Origin: Pseudomonas putida | Lineage (GTDB): Bacteria; Pseudomonadota; Gammaproteobacteria; Pseudomonadales; Pseudomonadaceae | Reading direction: 5' to 3' | Length of the DNA: 64,000 bases | Assembly (NCBI RefSeq): GCF_016406145.1 | Contig: NZ_CP066306.1 | Location: 5,518,001-5,582,000 of the forward strand | Made by a program: the position numbers and the translations under genes | The notes under the pieces: generated by a model | The model's input: the letters and a program-made list of their open reading frames with translations, nothing else | Told to the model about the DNA's origin: nothing | The model's database searches: none | Shown: one piece after another, positions 17,739-29,066 of the stretch | How positions within the stretch are numbered: position 1 is the stretch's first letter | Layout: every line of letters begins with the position of its first letter

Positions 17739-19145
17739 TCAGCGCTGGGCAACCAGCTTCTGGTTGGCGCTGACGAAGTCCAGCACTTCTGCGCCATGAG
17801 CCTTGGCGTACTGCTCGGCCTGATCCTTGAGCAGGAAGGCGGCCAACTCACCCTTGGTGTTGCGCACGAACCAGGCCTGGTTAGCCAGCAGCTTGATGCC
17901 GCTGTCGGCGGCCTGGGCGTAGATGGCGCGGATGTCCTTGCCTTCCTGCTCAAGCTGGGCAAGGGCACCAAGGGCGGCCTCAGGCGAGGCATAGTGGCGA
18001 ACCTTGTCTTCCCCCCGCACCCAGATCTGCGCCAAGCGGCTGAAATCGGTAATCGGTTTGCCGGTCAGCGCATCTGCAGCCTTGAGCGGCAGCGGGTCGT
18101 AGTTTTGCAGCGCCTTGTCGTAATCCACACCCGCCTGCGTGAAGGCGGCGCGGATGTACTGATCATCGATGAACTGGCGGGTATCGAGCTCCCGATCGGT
18201 CCTCTTCAGCAGCTTGAGGGTGTCGATGGAGGTGGCGACTGCTTTGCGGTACTCGGGCTTCCAGGTCAGATCGCGGGTTTGCAGGCCCAGCGGCCCATGG
18301 AACAGGTAATTGACCTCGGCTTCAATCCCGGTGACCTTCTCGATCAGCTCACTGTACTTCTCGGGCTCGGTGGCAATCAGGCGGTCGGCCTCAAGGCTCG
18401 CACGCAGGTAGGCGGTGACGACCTCGGGATATTGGCGGGCGTATTGGGCATCGACCAAGGCACCATGGAAGGTCGGCGCATTGGCCTGGGCACCGTCGTA
18501 GATCTTGCGGGCGAAACCACGGTTGGGGAACAGTTCGGCGAACGGCACGAAGTCGGCGTGGGCTTCGATGCGGTTGCTGCGCAAGGCCGAGCCTGCGATC
18601 TCCGGGGCCTGGGCGATGATTCGCACGTCTTTGTGCGGGTCCCAGCCCTGGGCCGCAATGGCGCGCAACAGCATACCGTGGGCCGTGGAGGCAAACGGCA
18701 CGGAAATGGTCTTGCCCTTGAGTTCGCTAAGCGATTGCACGGCGGAGGCCGCCGGCACGACGATGCCGTTGCCGCTGCCGTGCACACTACCCGACAGCAC
18801 ACTGATGAACAGGCTGCGTTTACCTGCATCCAGGTGAGCGACGCCATTGAACGAGCCAGGGAAGTCGGCCATGGCGCCGAAGTCGAGCTTGCCGGCGACC
18901 ATTTCGTTGGTCAGTGGCGCTCCGCTGGTGAAGTTCTTCCACTCGACCTGATACTGGGCATCCTTGTACCTGCCGTCATGCGGCAGGTACTTCTCCAGCA
19001 GGCCAAGTTCGCGAATCAGCAAGCCGCCGGTGGCGCAGTTGATGGTGGTGTCCTGGGTACCGATGGCGATACGGATGGTTTCGGCACTGGCGTTAAGGCC
19101 AGTGAGTGCCAGCGCAAGGCCGGCCAAGTTTGCTACAAGGCGCAT
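17739..19145 (-). CDS. Long ABC transporter substrate-binding protein (NrtA/SsuA-like)
   Basis: A 468-residue periplasmic binding protein with a signal peptide of about 22 residues (LTGLNASA/E). Family motifs include IRIAIGTQDTTINCATGG, KLDFGAMADFPGSFNG and SELKGKTISVPFASTAHGMLL. SsuA and TauA proteins are about 320-350 residues, so this one carries an extra C-terminal section of over 100 residues, closer to NrtA/CmpA length. It is separated from the ferredoxin gene by a 119-bp gap able to form a hairpin. The ligand is probably a small oxyanion or sulfonate-like anion; this is inferred from family and neighbours. Confidence 0.85.
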   Translation of the reverse strand: MRLVANLAGLALALTGLNASAETIRIAIGTQDTTINCATGGLLIRELGLLEKYLPHDGRYKDAQYQVEWKNFTSGAPLTNEMVAGKLDFGAMADFPGSFNGVAHLDAGKRSLFISVLSGSVHGSGNGIVVPAASAVQSLSELKGKTISVPFASTAHGMLLRAIAAQGWDPHKDVRIIAQAPEIAGSALRSNRIEAHADFVPFAELFPNRGFARKIYDGAQANAPTFHGALVDAQYARQYPEVVTAYLRASLEADRLIATEPEKYSELIEKVTGIEAEVNYLFHGPLGLQTRDLTWKPEYRKAVATSIDTLKLLKRTDRELDTRQFIDDQYIRAAFTQAGVDYDKALQNYDPLPLKAADALTGKPITDFSRLAQIWVRGEDKVRHYASPEAALGALAQLEQEGKDIRAIYAQAADSGIKLLANQAWFVRNTKGELAAFLLKDQAEQYAKAHGAEVLDFVSANQKLVAQR

Positions 19146-19153
19146 GGGTGCTT

Positions 19154-19220
19154 CCCCTCGAATCGTTTGAAGTATTGGAATCGTCTCCGCCACCAGGCTT
19201 GGGTGGTGGGAAACGAGGGG
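19154..19220 (-). promoter_or_regulatory. Structured leader between ferredoxin and binding-protein genes
   Basis: CCCCTCG (19154-19160) can pair with CGAGGGG (19214-19220), closing around an inner hairpin CCACC/GGTGG (19190-19206). The structure lies directly before the binding-protein start in the operon's longest internal gap. It could stabilise the downstream mRNA or adjust the ratio of transporter to enzyme, as seen in other ABC operons. This is inference from base pairing only. Confidence 0.35.
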
Positions 19221-19264
19221 CATTGCAGAGGGCGTCCGGTGGCTCGCCGGATGGCCTGGGAGGG

Positions 19265-19510
19265 TCAGCGCAGCAGGTAAGGGATGTCGACCTTCACTGC
19301 ACCAGTAGGGCAATCTTTTTCGCAGGGCATGCAGTACCAGCACTCATCAAAGGCCATGTAGGCCTTCTGGGTGGCCGGGTTGATGGCCAACAGGTCCATT
19401 GGGCAGACCTCAACGCACACGGTGCAGCCTTTTTCAGCGATGCATTTGTCTTCGTCGATGGTCACCGGGGCGCTGCTGCGAAAGAAAATCTCTTGGGGTT
19501 GGTAGGCCAT
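19265..19510 (-). CDS. 2[4Fe-4S] ferredoxin-like protein (AprB-like)
   Basis: An 81-residue iron-sulfur protein. Eight cysteines fall in two clusters: C23, C29, C32, C36 (x5, x2, x3 then Pro) and C57, C60, C63, C67 (x2, x2, x3 then Pro). This layout, with an enlarged first spacing, resembles the ferredoxin core of the AprB subunit of adenylylsulfate reductase. The start MAYQPQE is preceded by GAGGAA. It follows the AprA-like flavoprotein gene by 69 bp and very likely carries electrons to or from its FAD. Confidence 0.9.
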   Translation of the reverse strand: MAYQPQEIFFRSSAPVTIDEDKCIAEKGCTVCVEVCPMDLLAINPATQKAYMAFDECWYCMPCEKDCPTGAVKVDIPYLLR

Positions 19511-19579
19511 TTCACGGTTTCCTCGGGGCCTTTGGCCCTCGTTGTCGTTCATTGCCGGGGCCGCTGTGCGCCACCCCAC

Positions 19580-21304
19580 TCACGCGGCATCGGCCTTGAC
19601 CCGTAGCCGGTCGTAGGCAGTCTGTTCCTCGGCATCCAAGGCAATGAGGTAGGGTTCGACGGCTTTCTTGAAACTGGTCATTTCACCGTCCTCGCCCTTC
19701 TTCAGGTGGCAATGACAAAACCACTGGCCATCGTTGCGCTCGGGATAATCGACACGATGGTGGTAAAGACCCCAGCGGCTTTCTTTGCGGAACAGCGAAG
19801 CGCGGGCGGCCATTTCGGCGCAGTCGCGGATCACCGATACTTCCATCGCACGCATCAGCTCATGTGGGTTGTTGGCCTTGATCTGCTCAAGGTCACGCGC
19901 GATCTCAGCAAAGCGCGCCAGGCCGATTTCCATTTTCCTGGTCACCTTGGGGGGCTGCAGGTAGTCGTTGACCATGCGCCGCAGCTTGTATTCGACTTGC
20001 GCTGGCGGCTGGCCATGCTCGCGGTGCAACGGCGCGAACACGCGCTCACGTTCGCGCTCTACCTGGGCCACATCGACCTCGGCCAGCTCGCGCCCGGCCA
20101 CGTACTGCGCGGCGTTGACGCCAGCAAACCAGCCATAGGTGAACGCACCGAGCATGTAGTTGTGCGGCACCGCAGCCATGTCGCCCGCGGCGTACAGGCC
20201 CCTGACGCTGGTCTCGGCCTTCTCGTTGACCCACACACCCGAGGCCGAATGCCCGGAGCAGAAACCGATCTCGGAGATATGCATCTCGACCATGTGCTGG
20301 CGGTAGTCGGTACCGCGCCCGGCATGGAACTGGCCACGGCTGGGGCGCTCGTTGCTGTGCAGGATATGTTCGATGTTCTGGATGGTCTCCTCTGCCAGGT
20401 GATCAAGTTTAAGGAACACCGGACCATTGCCGCCTTCGAGCTCCTGATGGAACTCCCACATCATCTGCCCGCTCCAGTAATCGCACTCGATGAAACGCTC
20501 GCCTTTGCTATTAGCGGTATAACCACCCAGTGGGCCCGTCACGTAGGCGCAAGCCGGGCCGTTGTAGTCCTTGATCAACGGGTTTATCTGGAAGCACTCA
20601 AGGTTGGCCAGTTCGGCGCCTGCGTGATAGGCCATGGCGTACCCGTCACCCGCGTTGGTGGGGTTCTCATAGGTACCCATCAAATACCCCGAAGACGGCA
20701 GGCCCAGGCGCCCGGCAGCACCGCAGGCAAGGATCACCGCCTTGGCACGCACCACGCGAAACTCGCCACTGCGGCAGTCGAACCCGAGTACTCCGGCCGC
20801 CGCACCATCACTGTCGAGCAACACACGGGTGCAAACCATGCGATTGCTGATCTCGATACGGGCCCGCTTGAGCTGGCGGTAGAGCACCTTCTTGATGTCG
20901 TGGCCTTCGGGCATGGGCAACACGTAGGCGCCCATGTGATGGACCTTCTTTACCGCGTAGTCGCCGGTCTCGTCCTTCTCGAACTTCACACCCCAGCGGT
21001 CGAGCTGTTCAATGGTTGCAAAGCTGTGGGTGGCATAGGCATGTACGGTGGCCTGGTTGACGATACCGTCATTGGCAACGGTAATTTCCTTGGTGTACTG
21101 CTCGGGTGTAGCGTGCCCAGGGATGATCGCGTTGTTCAGGCCATCCATGCCCATGCTGATGGCGCCACTGCGCTTGACGTTGGCCTTGTCCAGCAGCAAC
21201 ACGCGCAGACTTTTGTCCTGCTCCTTGGCTTTGATAGCGGCCATCGGGCCAGCAGTGCCGCCGCCGATGACGATGATGTCGTAGTCCTGGGTCTCGATGC
21301 TCAT
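19580..21304 (-). CDS. AprA-like FAD-dependent oxidoreductase (fumarate reductase/succinate dehydrogenase flavoprotein family)
   Basis: A 574-residue flavoprotein. The dinucleotide-binding motif is IIVIGGGTAGPMAAIKA (G14-G19), the FAD-contact motif near the C-terminal half is GLYAAGDMAAVPHN, and KRSGAISMGMDGLNN corresponds to the RSGA segment of AprA. The pairing with a small ferredoxin is also AprBA-like. Canonical assimilatory pseudomonads use CysH, not AprBA, so the substrate is probably something else, perhaps the compound imported by the adjacent ABC transporter. It overlaps the GntR gene by 4 bp (ATGA). Direction of electron flow and substrate cannot be read from sequence. Confidence 0.85.
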   Translation of the reverse strand: MSIETQDYDIIVIGGGTAGPMAAIKAKEQDKSLRVLLLDKANVKRSGAISMGMDGLNNAIIPGHATPEQYTKEITVANDGIVNQATVHAYATHSFATIEQLDRWGVKFEKDETGDYAVKKVHHMGAYVLPMPEGHDIKKVLYRQLKRARIEISNRMVCTRVLLDSDGAAAGVLGFDCRSGEFRVVRAKAVILACGAAGRLGLPSSGYLMGTYENPTNAGDGYAMAYHAGAELANLECFQINPLIKDYNGPACAYVTGPLGGYTANSKGERFIECDYWSGQMMWEFHQELEGGNGPVFLKLDHLAEETIQNIEHILHSNERPSRGQFHAGRGTDYRQHMVEMHISEIGFCSGHSASGVWVNEKAETSVRGLYAAGDMAAVPHNYMLGAFTYGWFAGVNAAQYVAGRELAEVDVAQVERERERVFAPLHREHGQPPAQVEYKLRRMVNDYLQPPKVTRKMEIGLARFAEIARDLEQIKANNPHELMRAMEVSVIRDCAEMAARASLFRKESRWGLYHHRVDYPERNDGQWFCHCHLKKGEDGEMTSFKKAVEPYLIALDAEEQTAYDRLRVKADAA

Positions 21305-22050
21305 GCCTTGCCCCCTTTCTGGCGGTCGATGCGCAGGCGGTACTGGAAGGCATCGCCGCGGTAGTAGAGGTGTTCGAAGTCCAGCGGTGTGCCATCAGCG
21401 GCATGGGTGAGGCGCTCGATGCGCATGATCGGCGCCCCCTCTTCCACTTCCAGTGCCTGGGTCAGGTCGCTGTCGGCCAAGACCGCATCGATGGCCAGGT
21501 CAGCGTGACCAAGCGCGATGCCGCAGTCGTTTTCCAGCAGCAAGAAAATGTCGCGGGTAACCAAGTCGGCTTTTTCCAGTTTTTCCCCCACAGCCTTTGG
21601 CAACCAGGTCAGCTCCAGTGATACCGGCTCACGGTTGATCAGGCGCACCCGCCGAATCTCAGTCACAAGGCTGCCCTCCTCGACCTGCAGGCGCGCCGCC
21701 ACCAACGCATTGGCTGGCACATGGCGGAAGCTGCGCAGCCGGTTCAGCACTTCGTAGCCCATCTGCGTCATAGATTCAGCCAAACCTTGCAGGGTGCTCA
21801 CGTTCTGGAACGCCTTGGGCTTGGCGACGAAAGTGCCTTTGCCGTGAATCTTGAAGATCAGGCCCTCCTTCTGCAGATCGCCCAAGGCCTGACGCACAGT
21901 GATGCGGCTGACGTCGAACGACTTGCCCAGTTCGCTTTCTGAGGGCATGCGGCTGTGGGGGGCGTAGGTGCCGTCGAGTATGCGCTCGCGCAGCAATTCC
22001 TTGAGCTGGGTGTAGAGCGGTACCGGTGAAAGTGGGAGCAGTTCGGCCAT
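21301..22050 (-). CDS. GntR/HutC-family (UTRA) transcriptional regulator
   Basis: A 249-residue regulator. Residues about 8-75 are a GntR winged helix (SESELGKSFDVSRITVRQAL, then GKGTFVAKP) and about 95-240 an UTRA effector-binding domain (VTEIRRVRLINREPVSLE, MRIERLTHAADGTPLDFEH). The start MAELLPLSPVPLY gives the usual length; the open frame to 22410 has no such support. It is the first gene of the operon and overlaps the flavoprotein gene, so it probably represses its own operon until a pathway ligand binds. The palindrome 22 bp upstream of its start is the likely operator. Confidence 0.92.
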   Translation of the reverse strand: MAELLPLSPVPLYTQLKELLRERILDGTYAPHSRMPSESELGKSFDVSRITVRQALGDLQKEGLIFKIHGKGTFVAKPKAFQNVSTLQGLAESMTQMGYEVLNRLRSFRHVPANALVAARLQVEEGSLVTEIRRVRLINREPVSLELTWLPKAVGEKLEKADLVTRDIFLLLENDCGIALGHADLAIDAVLADSDLTQALEVEEGAPIMRIERLTHAADGTPLDFEHLYYRGDAFQYRLRIDRQKGGKA

Positions 22051-22071
22051 GGTTCTCTTCGCTGATTGGGC

Positions 22072-22087
22072 ACTTGTTATAACAAGT
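22072..22087. promoter_or_regulatory. Perfect 16-bp palindrome, probable GntR operator
   Basis: ACTTGTTATAACAAGT is a perfect palindrome 22 bp upstream of the GntR start. HutC-subfamily operators have the form TTGT-x-TA-x-ACAA, and this site fits with TTGTTATAACAA. The position across the promoter suggests repression of the whole eight-gene operon. The remaining part of the 250-bp divergent gap holds no other feature I can support. Confidence 0.75.
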
Positions 22088-22300
22088 TGTGACCAGAGAA
22101 TAGCGGGCATAAGAATTGACCGTGAAATACTGTTATTGCATATGCATATAGAGGTTTGCGGTTGCCCTGCGGGCCCTTCACGCGCAACCCACGCAAGGGG
22201 AATCACCCATCCGGCAAAATTCCGAAATCCTTTATCGGCCCGGGGGTGTCGGGCCCGGCTAGCCTTGATCAGGACCTCATCACTTGGCACGGACGCCACC

Positions 22301-23986
22301 ATGCACAACCCCGACGATCGATCCCTCGACCTCAAGCGCGTGCTGGACACGTTGCAAGCCGACCAGCGCCTGAGCGCCAACGACGCTAGGCAAGTACTCG
22401 AATACGCCAACTCACAGCCACCTCGCCATCCGCTCGAAACCGTAGCGGCCCTGGGCCTCGAAGACCGCCAGCACCCCGGCCAGCGCCTGCATCTGGACTG
22501 CCTGTGCCAATGGCTCGCCAGAAAAGTCGGGCAGCCTTACCAGCGTATCGACCCACTGCAACTCGACCTGTCTCAGGTCAACGGGCTGATATCGCCAGCA
22601 TTCGCCCATCGCCACGGCATACTCATCCTGGCCAGCGACAGCCTGGGCATCACCGTGGCCAGTGCGCAGCCTTACCAGTGTGACTGGCAAACCGATCTGG
22701 CCCGCAGCCTGGGCAAGCCGATCCGCCGCGTGCTCGCCAGCCCCCTGCAGTTGCGCCAGGTGGGCCAGTCGTTGTCTCGCCTCGCCCACTCGGTGCAAGG
22801 CGCCCAGCATCAGCAGTCGGCAAGCCTGGGTGAGCTGGAGCAGTGGCTGGAGCAGGACAAGCGCCAGGGCAACGCCACGGCAGACGACGCGCATATCGTG
22901 CACATCGTCGACTGGCTGCTGCAGTACGCTGTCGAACAGCGCGCCAGTGACATCCATCTTGAGCCGCGCAGCGAGCAGGGCCGATTGCGTTATCGCATAG
23001 ACGGCCTCCTGCATACGGTCTACGCCTTCCCGGCCAGCGTGACCCTGGCCGTCGTCAGCCGCCTGAAGCACTTGGGCCACATGGATGTCGCGGAGAAACG
23101 CCGGCCGCAGGATGGCCGCATGAAGTGCAGCCTGCCAGGTGGCCGCGAAGTGGAATTGCGCCTGTCTACCCTGCCCACCCCCTTTGGCGAAAAGCTGGTA
23201 CTGCGGTTGTTCGACCCACAACAGCTACAGGAAGACTTCGACCGCCTGGGCCTGGAAGGTGAACAACTGCAGCAGTGGCAGGCCCTGCTGCAGCGCCGTC
23301 ATGGCATGCTGCTGGTCACCGGCCCTACCGGTTCAGGCAAGACCAGCACGCTTTACGCAAGCCTGAAGCGGCTGGCCACACCCGAGGTCAACTTGTGCAC
23401 CATCGAAGACCCGATCGAACGCCTGGAGCCGGCGTTCAATCAATTACAGGTGCAGCCGACACTGGACCTCAGCTTCGCCAACGGTGTACGCGCGCTGCTG
23501 CGCCAAGACCCTGACATCATCATGATCGGCGAGATCCGCGATCGCGAGACGGCTCTGGTAGCCGTGCAAGCTGCCCTTACCGGACACCTGGTGCTCTCGA
23601 CCCTGCACACCAACGACAGCTGTGGGGCCATTACCCGCCTGCTGGAACTGGGCGTGCCCGATTACCTGATCAAGGCCTCCCTGAGTGGGGTGATGGCACA
23701 GCGCCTGGTACGCGTGCTGTGCCGTGAGTGCCAGGGCTGCGCAGCATCGGCCAGCGGCCAGCCTTGCCTGATGTGCCGGGGCACCGGCTTTGATGGTCGA
23801 ACGGGCGTGTTCGAGCTACTGGTCCCGAGCGAAAGCCTGCGCGCCCGGATAGGCGCCGGAGCGGACCTTGCCAGCTTGCGGCGACAGGCATTGAGCGAAG
23901 GGTTGCTGGACCTGAAACGCTGCGGGGAGGCAAAAGTGGCCCGTGGACTGACCTGCCAAGAGGAAGTGCTGCGGGTCTGCACATGA
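22301..23986 (+). CDS. Orphan type II/IV secretion ATPase (GspE/PilB family)
   Basis: A 561-residue secretion ATPase. The N-terminal 170 residues are a divergent GspE-N-like region. The C-terminal motor has Walker A GPTGSGKTST, Asp box CTIEDPIE, Walker B PDIIMIGEIRDRETA and His box TGHLVLSTLHTND. A four-cysteine zinc-ribbon follows (CRECQGC and CLMC, then GRTGVFELL). The start MHNPDDRSLDLK is where similarity begins; no good ribosome-binding site is visible. No pilin, platform protein or secretin gene is nearby, so partners must be elsewhere or the gene is a stand-alone remnant. Confidence 0.85.
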   Translation: MHNPDDRSLDLKRVLDTLQADQRLSANDARQVLEYANSQPPRHPLETVAALGLEDRQHPGQRLHLDCLCQWLARKVGQPYQRIDPLQLDLSQVNGLISPAFAHRHGILILASDSLGITVASAQPYQCDWQTDLARSLGKPIRRVLASPLQLRQVGQSLSRLAHSVQGAQHQQSASLGELEQWLEQDKRQGNATADDAHIVHIVDWLLQYAVEQRASDIHLEPRSEQGRLRYRIDGLLHTVYAFPASVTLAVVSRLKHLGHMDVAEKRRPQDGRMKCSLPGGREVELRLSTLPTPFGEKLVLRLFDPQQLQEDFDRLGLEGEQLQQWQALLQRRHGMLLVTGPTGSGKTSTLYASLKRLATPEVNLCTIEDPIERLEPAFNQLQVQPTLDLSFANGVRALLRQDPDIIMIGEIRDRETALVAVQAALTGHLVLSTLHTNDSCGAITRLLELGVPDYLIKASLSGVMAQRLVRVLCRECQGCAASASGQPCLMCRGTGFDGRTGVFELLVPSESLRARIGAGADLASLRRQALSEGLLDLKRCGEAKVARGLTCQEEVLRVCT

Positions 23987-24075
23987 GCAAAAAACCCTTG
24001 TTTTCGAGGAACTTACGCCCCGCAGACACAATCAAATCGGGCTCCATCAGCCCTCACCCTTCGAGGTGTTTCATC

Positions 24076-24390
24076 ATGCGTCTCCCAACCGCCATCGCAG
24101 CCGCTGCCCTGCTTTCGCTGCCCATTGGCTCCGCCATGGCCGATACCTTCTGGCGCAACGTGATTTCTTCCGGCGCGACCACGGCATCGACTTACCTGAC
24201 CTCCAGAGATCACAAGCTGGTCGTCGCGGCGCAGGATGACGCCGGCAGCTTCGTTGCCAGTGAAGGTGCTATTCGTGGGCCGTTCCTGGAGGCGGCCATG
24301 CGTCAGGTGCGGGCTGAGAACCCAGGCATGCAAGCCAGCGACATGGAACTGGCCAATGCCATCCTGGCGAAGAATGCGATAGCCGAGTAA
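24076..24390 (+). CDS. DUF2388-type small secreted protein
   Basis: A 104-residue protein with a signal peptide (LPTAIAAAALLSLPIGSAMA, cleaved near residue 22) and a short mature domain containing TTASTYLTSRDHKLVVAAQDD and NAILAKN. It looks like the Pseudomonas DUF2388 family, whose function is unknown. GAGG lies before the start. It follows the orphan ATPase by 89 bp and is followed by a hairpin terminator. Confidence 0.75.
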   Translation: MRLPTAIAAAALLSLPIGSAMADTFWRNVISSGATTASTYLTSRDHKLVVAAQDDAGSFVASEGAIRGPFLEAAMRQVRAENPGMQASDMELANAILAKNAIAE

Positions 24391-24396
24391 GGCCCA

Positions 24397-24420
24397 GGGG
24401 CTGCTGTGCAGCCCCAGTTT
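24397..24420. terminator. Hairpin terminator between DUF2388 gene and gcvP
   Basis: GGGGCTGC-TGT-GCAGCCCC forms a perfect 8-bp stem with a 3-nt loop, followed by AGTTT. It lies between two convergent genes and probably ends the plus-strand transcript; the T-run is short. Confidence 0.65.
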
Positions 24421-24424
24421 CAGC

Positions 24425-27298
<2,874 letters not shown>

Positions 27299-27390
27299 GA
27301 CGACGCTCTCTTCCTAGACCAGGCCTCGTGGAGATTTATAAGTCTAGGAAGGATTGCCGATACTGCGGAAAAACTTGCTTCGCCAGTGCC

Positions 27391-27422
27391 GGCCTCATCG
27401 CCGGCAAGCCGGCGATGAGGCC
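27391..27422. repeat. REP palindrome between gcvH and gcvP
   Basis: A perfect inverted repeat with 15-bp arms and a 2-nt loop (left arm GGCCTCATCGCCGGC, then AA). It shares the GCCGGCAAGCCGGC core of the other REPs in this window and lies inside the gcv operon, where it may stabilise upstream mRNA or lower gcvP expression. Confidence 0.85.
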
Positions 27423-27429
27423 AGAATGA

Positions 27430-27813
27430 TCACTCGCCGATAGCGGCGCCGTAACCAGCAGCATCCAGCAGCTTGTCCAGTTCGGCCTTGTCGCTTGGCT
27501 TGAGCTTGAAGATCCAGGCGCCGTAAGGCTCTTCGTTGAGCAGCTCCGGGCTGTCGGCCAGGGCTTCGTTGACCGCGATCACTTCGCCACCCACCGGGGC
27601 ATAGATATCCGAAGCGGCCTTGACCGACTCGACCACGCCAGCAGCATCGCCGGCAGCGAATACTTTGCCAACCTCTGCCAGTTCCACGAACACCACATCA
27701 CCCAGGGCCTCTTGAGCGTGGTCGCTGATACCCACGGTCACAGTACCGTCGGCTTCCAGGCGCGCCCACTCGTGGCTTTCGGCAAAACGCAGATCGGCGG
27801 GGATATTGCTCAT
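27430..27813 (-). CDS. gcvH: Glycine cleavage system H protein
   Basis: A 127-residue lipoyl carrier protein. The lipoylation lysine is K65 in [20 protein letters not shown], and the fold-typical HEWAR and [13 protein letters not shown] motifs are present. It shuttles the aminomethyl group between GcvP and GcvT. It sits 47 bp after gcvT. Nothing unusual was seen. Confidence 0.97.
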   Translation of the reverse strand: MSNIPADLRFAESHEWARLEADGTVTVGISDHAQEALGDVVFVELAEVGKVFAAGDAAGVVESVKAASDIYAPVGGEVIAVNEALADSPELLNEEPYGAWIFKLKPSDKAELDKLLDAAGYGAAIGE

Positions 27814-27860
27814 GTCTTGTATTCCTCGATTGGGTCAGCGGTCGGCCCGCCGTTGATTGT

Positions 27861-28943
27861 TCAGATCAGAATCTTGCCGTGACGCACGAAGGTCGGTTTG
27901 ACCACCCGCACCGGGTACCACTTACCGCGAATCTCGACCTCGGCACGGTCACCGGTGGCCATGGGTACACGCGCCAGGGCAATGGATTTGCTCAGCGTAG
28001 GAGAGAAACTACCACTGGTGATCTCCCCTTCGCCAATGCCGGCAACGCGAACCACCTGATGGGCGCGCAAAACACCGCGCTCCTCCAGCACCAGGCCGAC
28101 CAGCTTGTCCTGCACGCCGCGCTCGATTTCCGCCAGCAGGCCAGCGCGGCCGATGAAATCGCGCTCGGCCGGCTCCCAGGCGATGCTCCAGCCCAGGTTG
28201 GAGGTAAGCGGGGTGTGGTCTTCATCGATATCCTGGCCGTACAGGTTCATGCCGGCCTCCAGGCGCAAGGTGTCGCGGGCGCCAAGGCCACTGGGGGCGA
28301 TGCCAGCGCCGACCAGGTCGTTGAAGAAGGCCACGGCCTCATGGCCCGGCAGGATGATTTCCAACCCGTCTTCACCGGTGTAACCGGTGCGGGCAATGAA
28401 CCAGTCGCCCTCGCCAACCCCTTCGAACGGGCGCAGCTCACGGATAAGCGCAGCGCGCGAAGCGCTGAGCAAGGCTGCGACCTTCTCGCGGGCCTGGGGC
28501 CCCTGGATGGCGAGAATGGCCAGGTCAGGGCGCACCTTGAAACCGACCGAGAAGCCGGTACTGCGGGCCTCCAGCCACGCCAACACATTGGCGCGGGTGG
28601 CGGCATTGGTGATCAGCCGGTAGCCATTTTCCGTGCGGTAGGCGATTAGGTCATCGATAACCCCGCCCTCTTCGTTGAGCAGCGGGCTGTACAGAGCCTT
28701 GCCGACACCCGCAAGGCGGGCAACGTCGTTGGCCAGCAAACGCTGCAGCCAGACGGTGGCATCGGCACCATCTATGTCGATCACGGTCATGTGGGAAACA
28801 TCGAACACCCCACAGTCACTGCGCACCTGATGGTGCTCTTCGACTTGCGAGCCGTAGTGCAGGGGCATGTCCCAGCCACCGAAATCGACTGTCTTGGCGC
28901 CTAGCGCCAGGTGCAAGTCGTACAAAAGCGTGCGCTGTCCCAT
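27861..28943 (-). CDS. gcvT: Glycine cleavage system aminomethyltransferase (T protein)
   Basis: A 360-residue T-protein that releases ammonia from the lipoyl-bound intermediate and forms 5,10-methylene-tetrahydrofolate. Motifs include DFGGWDMPLHYGSQ near the start, VFDVSHM and GYTGEDGLEI. The start MGQRTLLYDLH follows a GGAAGGAG site; the longer frame to 29048 is not family-like. It is the first gene of the gcv operon. I looked for a glycine riboswitch in the 123-bp leader and did not see one. Confidence 0.96.
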   Translation of the reverse strand: MGQRTLLYDLHLALGAKTVDFGGWDMPLHYGSQVEEHHQVRSDCGVFDVSHMTVIDIDGADATVWLQRLLANDVARLAGVGKALYSPLLNEEGGVIDDLIAYRTENGYRLITNAATRANVLAWLEARSTGFSVGFKVRPDLAILAIQGPQAREKVAALLSASRAALIRELRPFEGVGEGDWFIARTGYTGEDGLEIILPGHEAVAFFNDLVGAGIAPSGLGARDTLRLEAGMNLYGQDIDEDHTPLTSNLGWSIAWEPAERDFIGRAGLLAEIERGVQDKLVGLVLEERGVLRAHQVVRVAGIGEGEITSGSFSPTLSKSIALARVPMATGDRAEVEIRGKWYPVRVVKPTFVRHGKILI

Positions 28944-29066
28944 GGGTTTCTCCTTCCGGGCGTGGCGAAGCGGCGGCGGTCGATGACGTTTGGTCGTCAG
29001 CTCTTCTTGTAGGACCCGTCGCGCGAATGCCGCGCATTGTAGCCGCAAGGGCGCGGGCTGGCACCC

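Noticed and set aside
17286..19280. A 664-codon plus-strand frame opposite the binding-protein and permease genes
   Set aside because: It spans two clear minus-strand genes and shows only low-complexity Gln/Gly/Arg-rich translation.
19580..21304. A dissimilatory AprBA (APS reductase) function
   Set aside because: The resemblance is to the fold and cofactor sites; the partner is a very short ferredoxin and no dsr or sat genes are present, so true APS reductase activity is not supported.
28944..29066. Possible glycine riboswitch before gcvT
   Set aside because: The 123-bp leader shows neither the tandem aptamer cores nor room for them.
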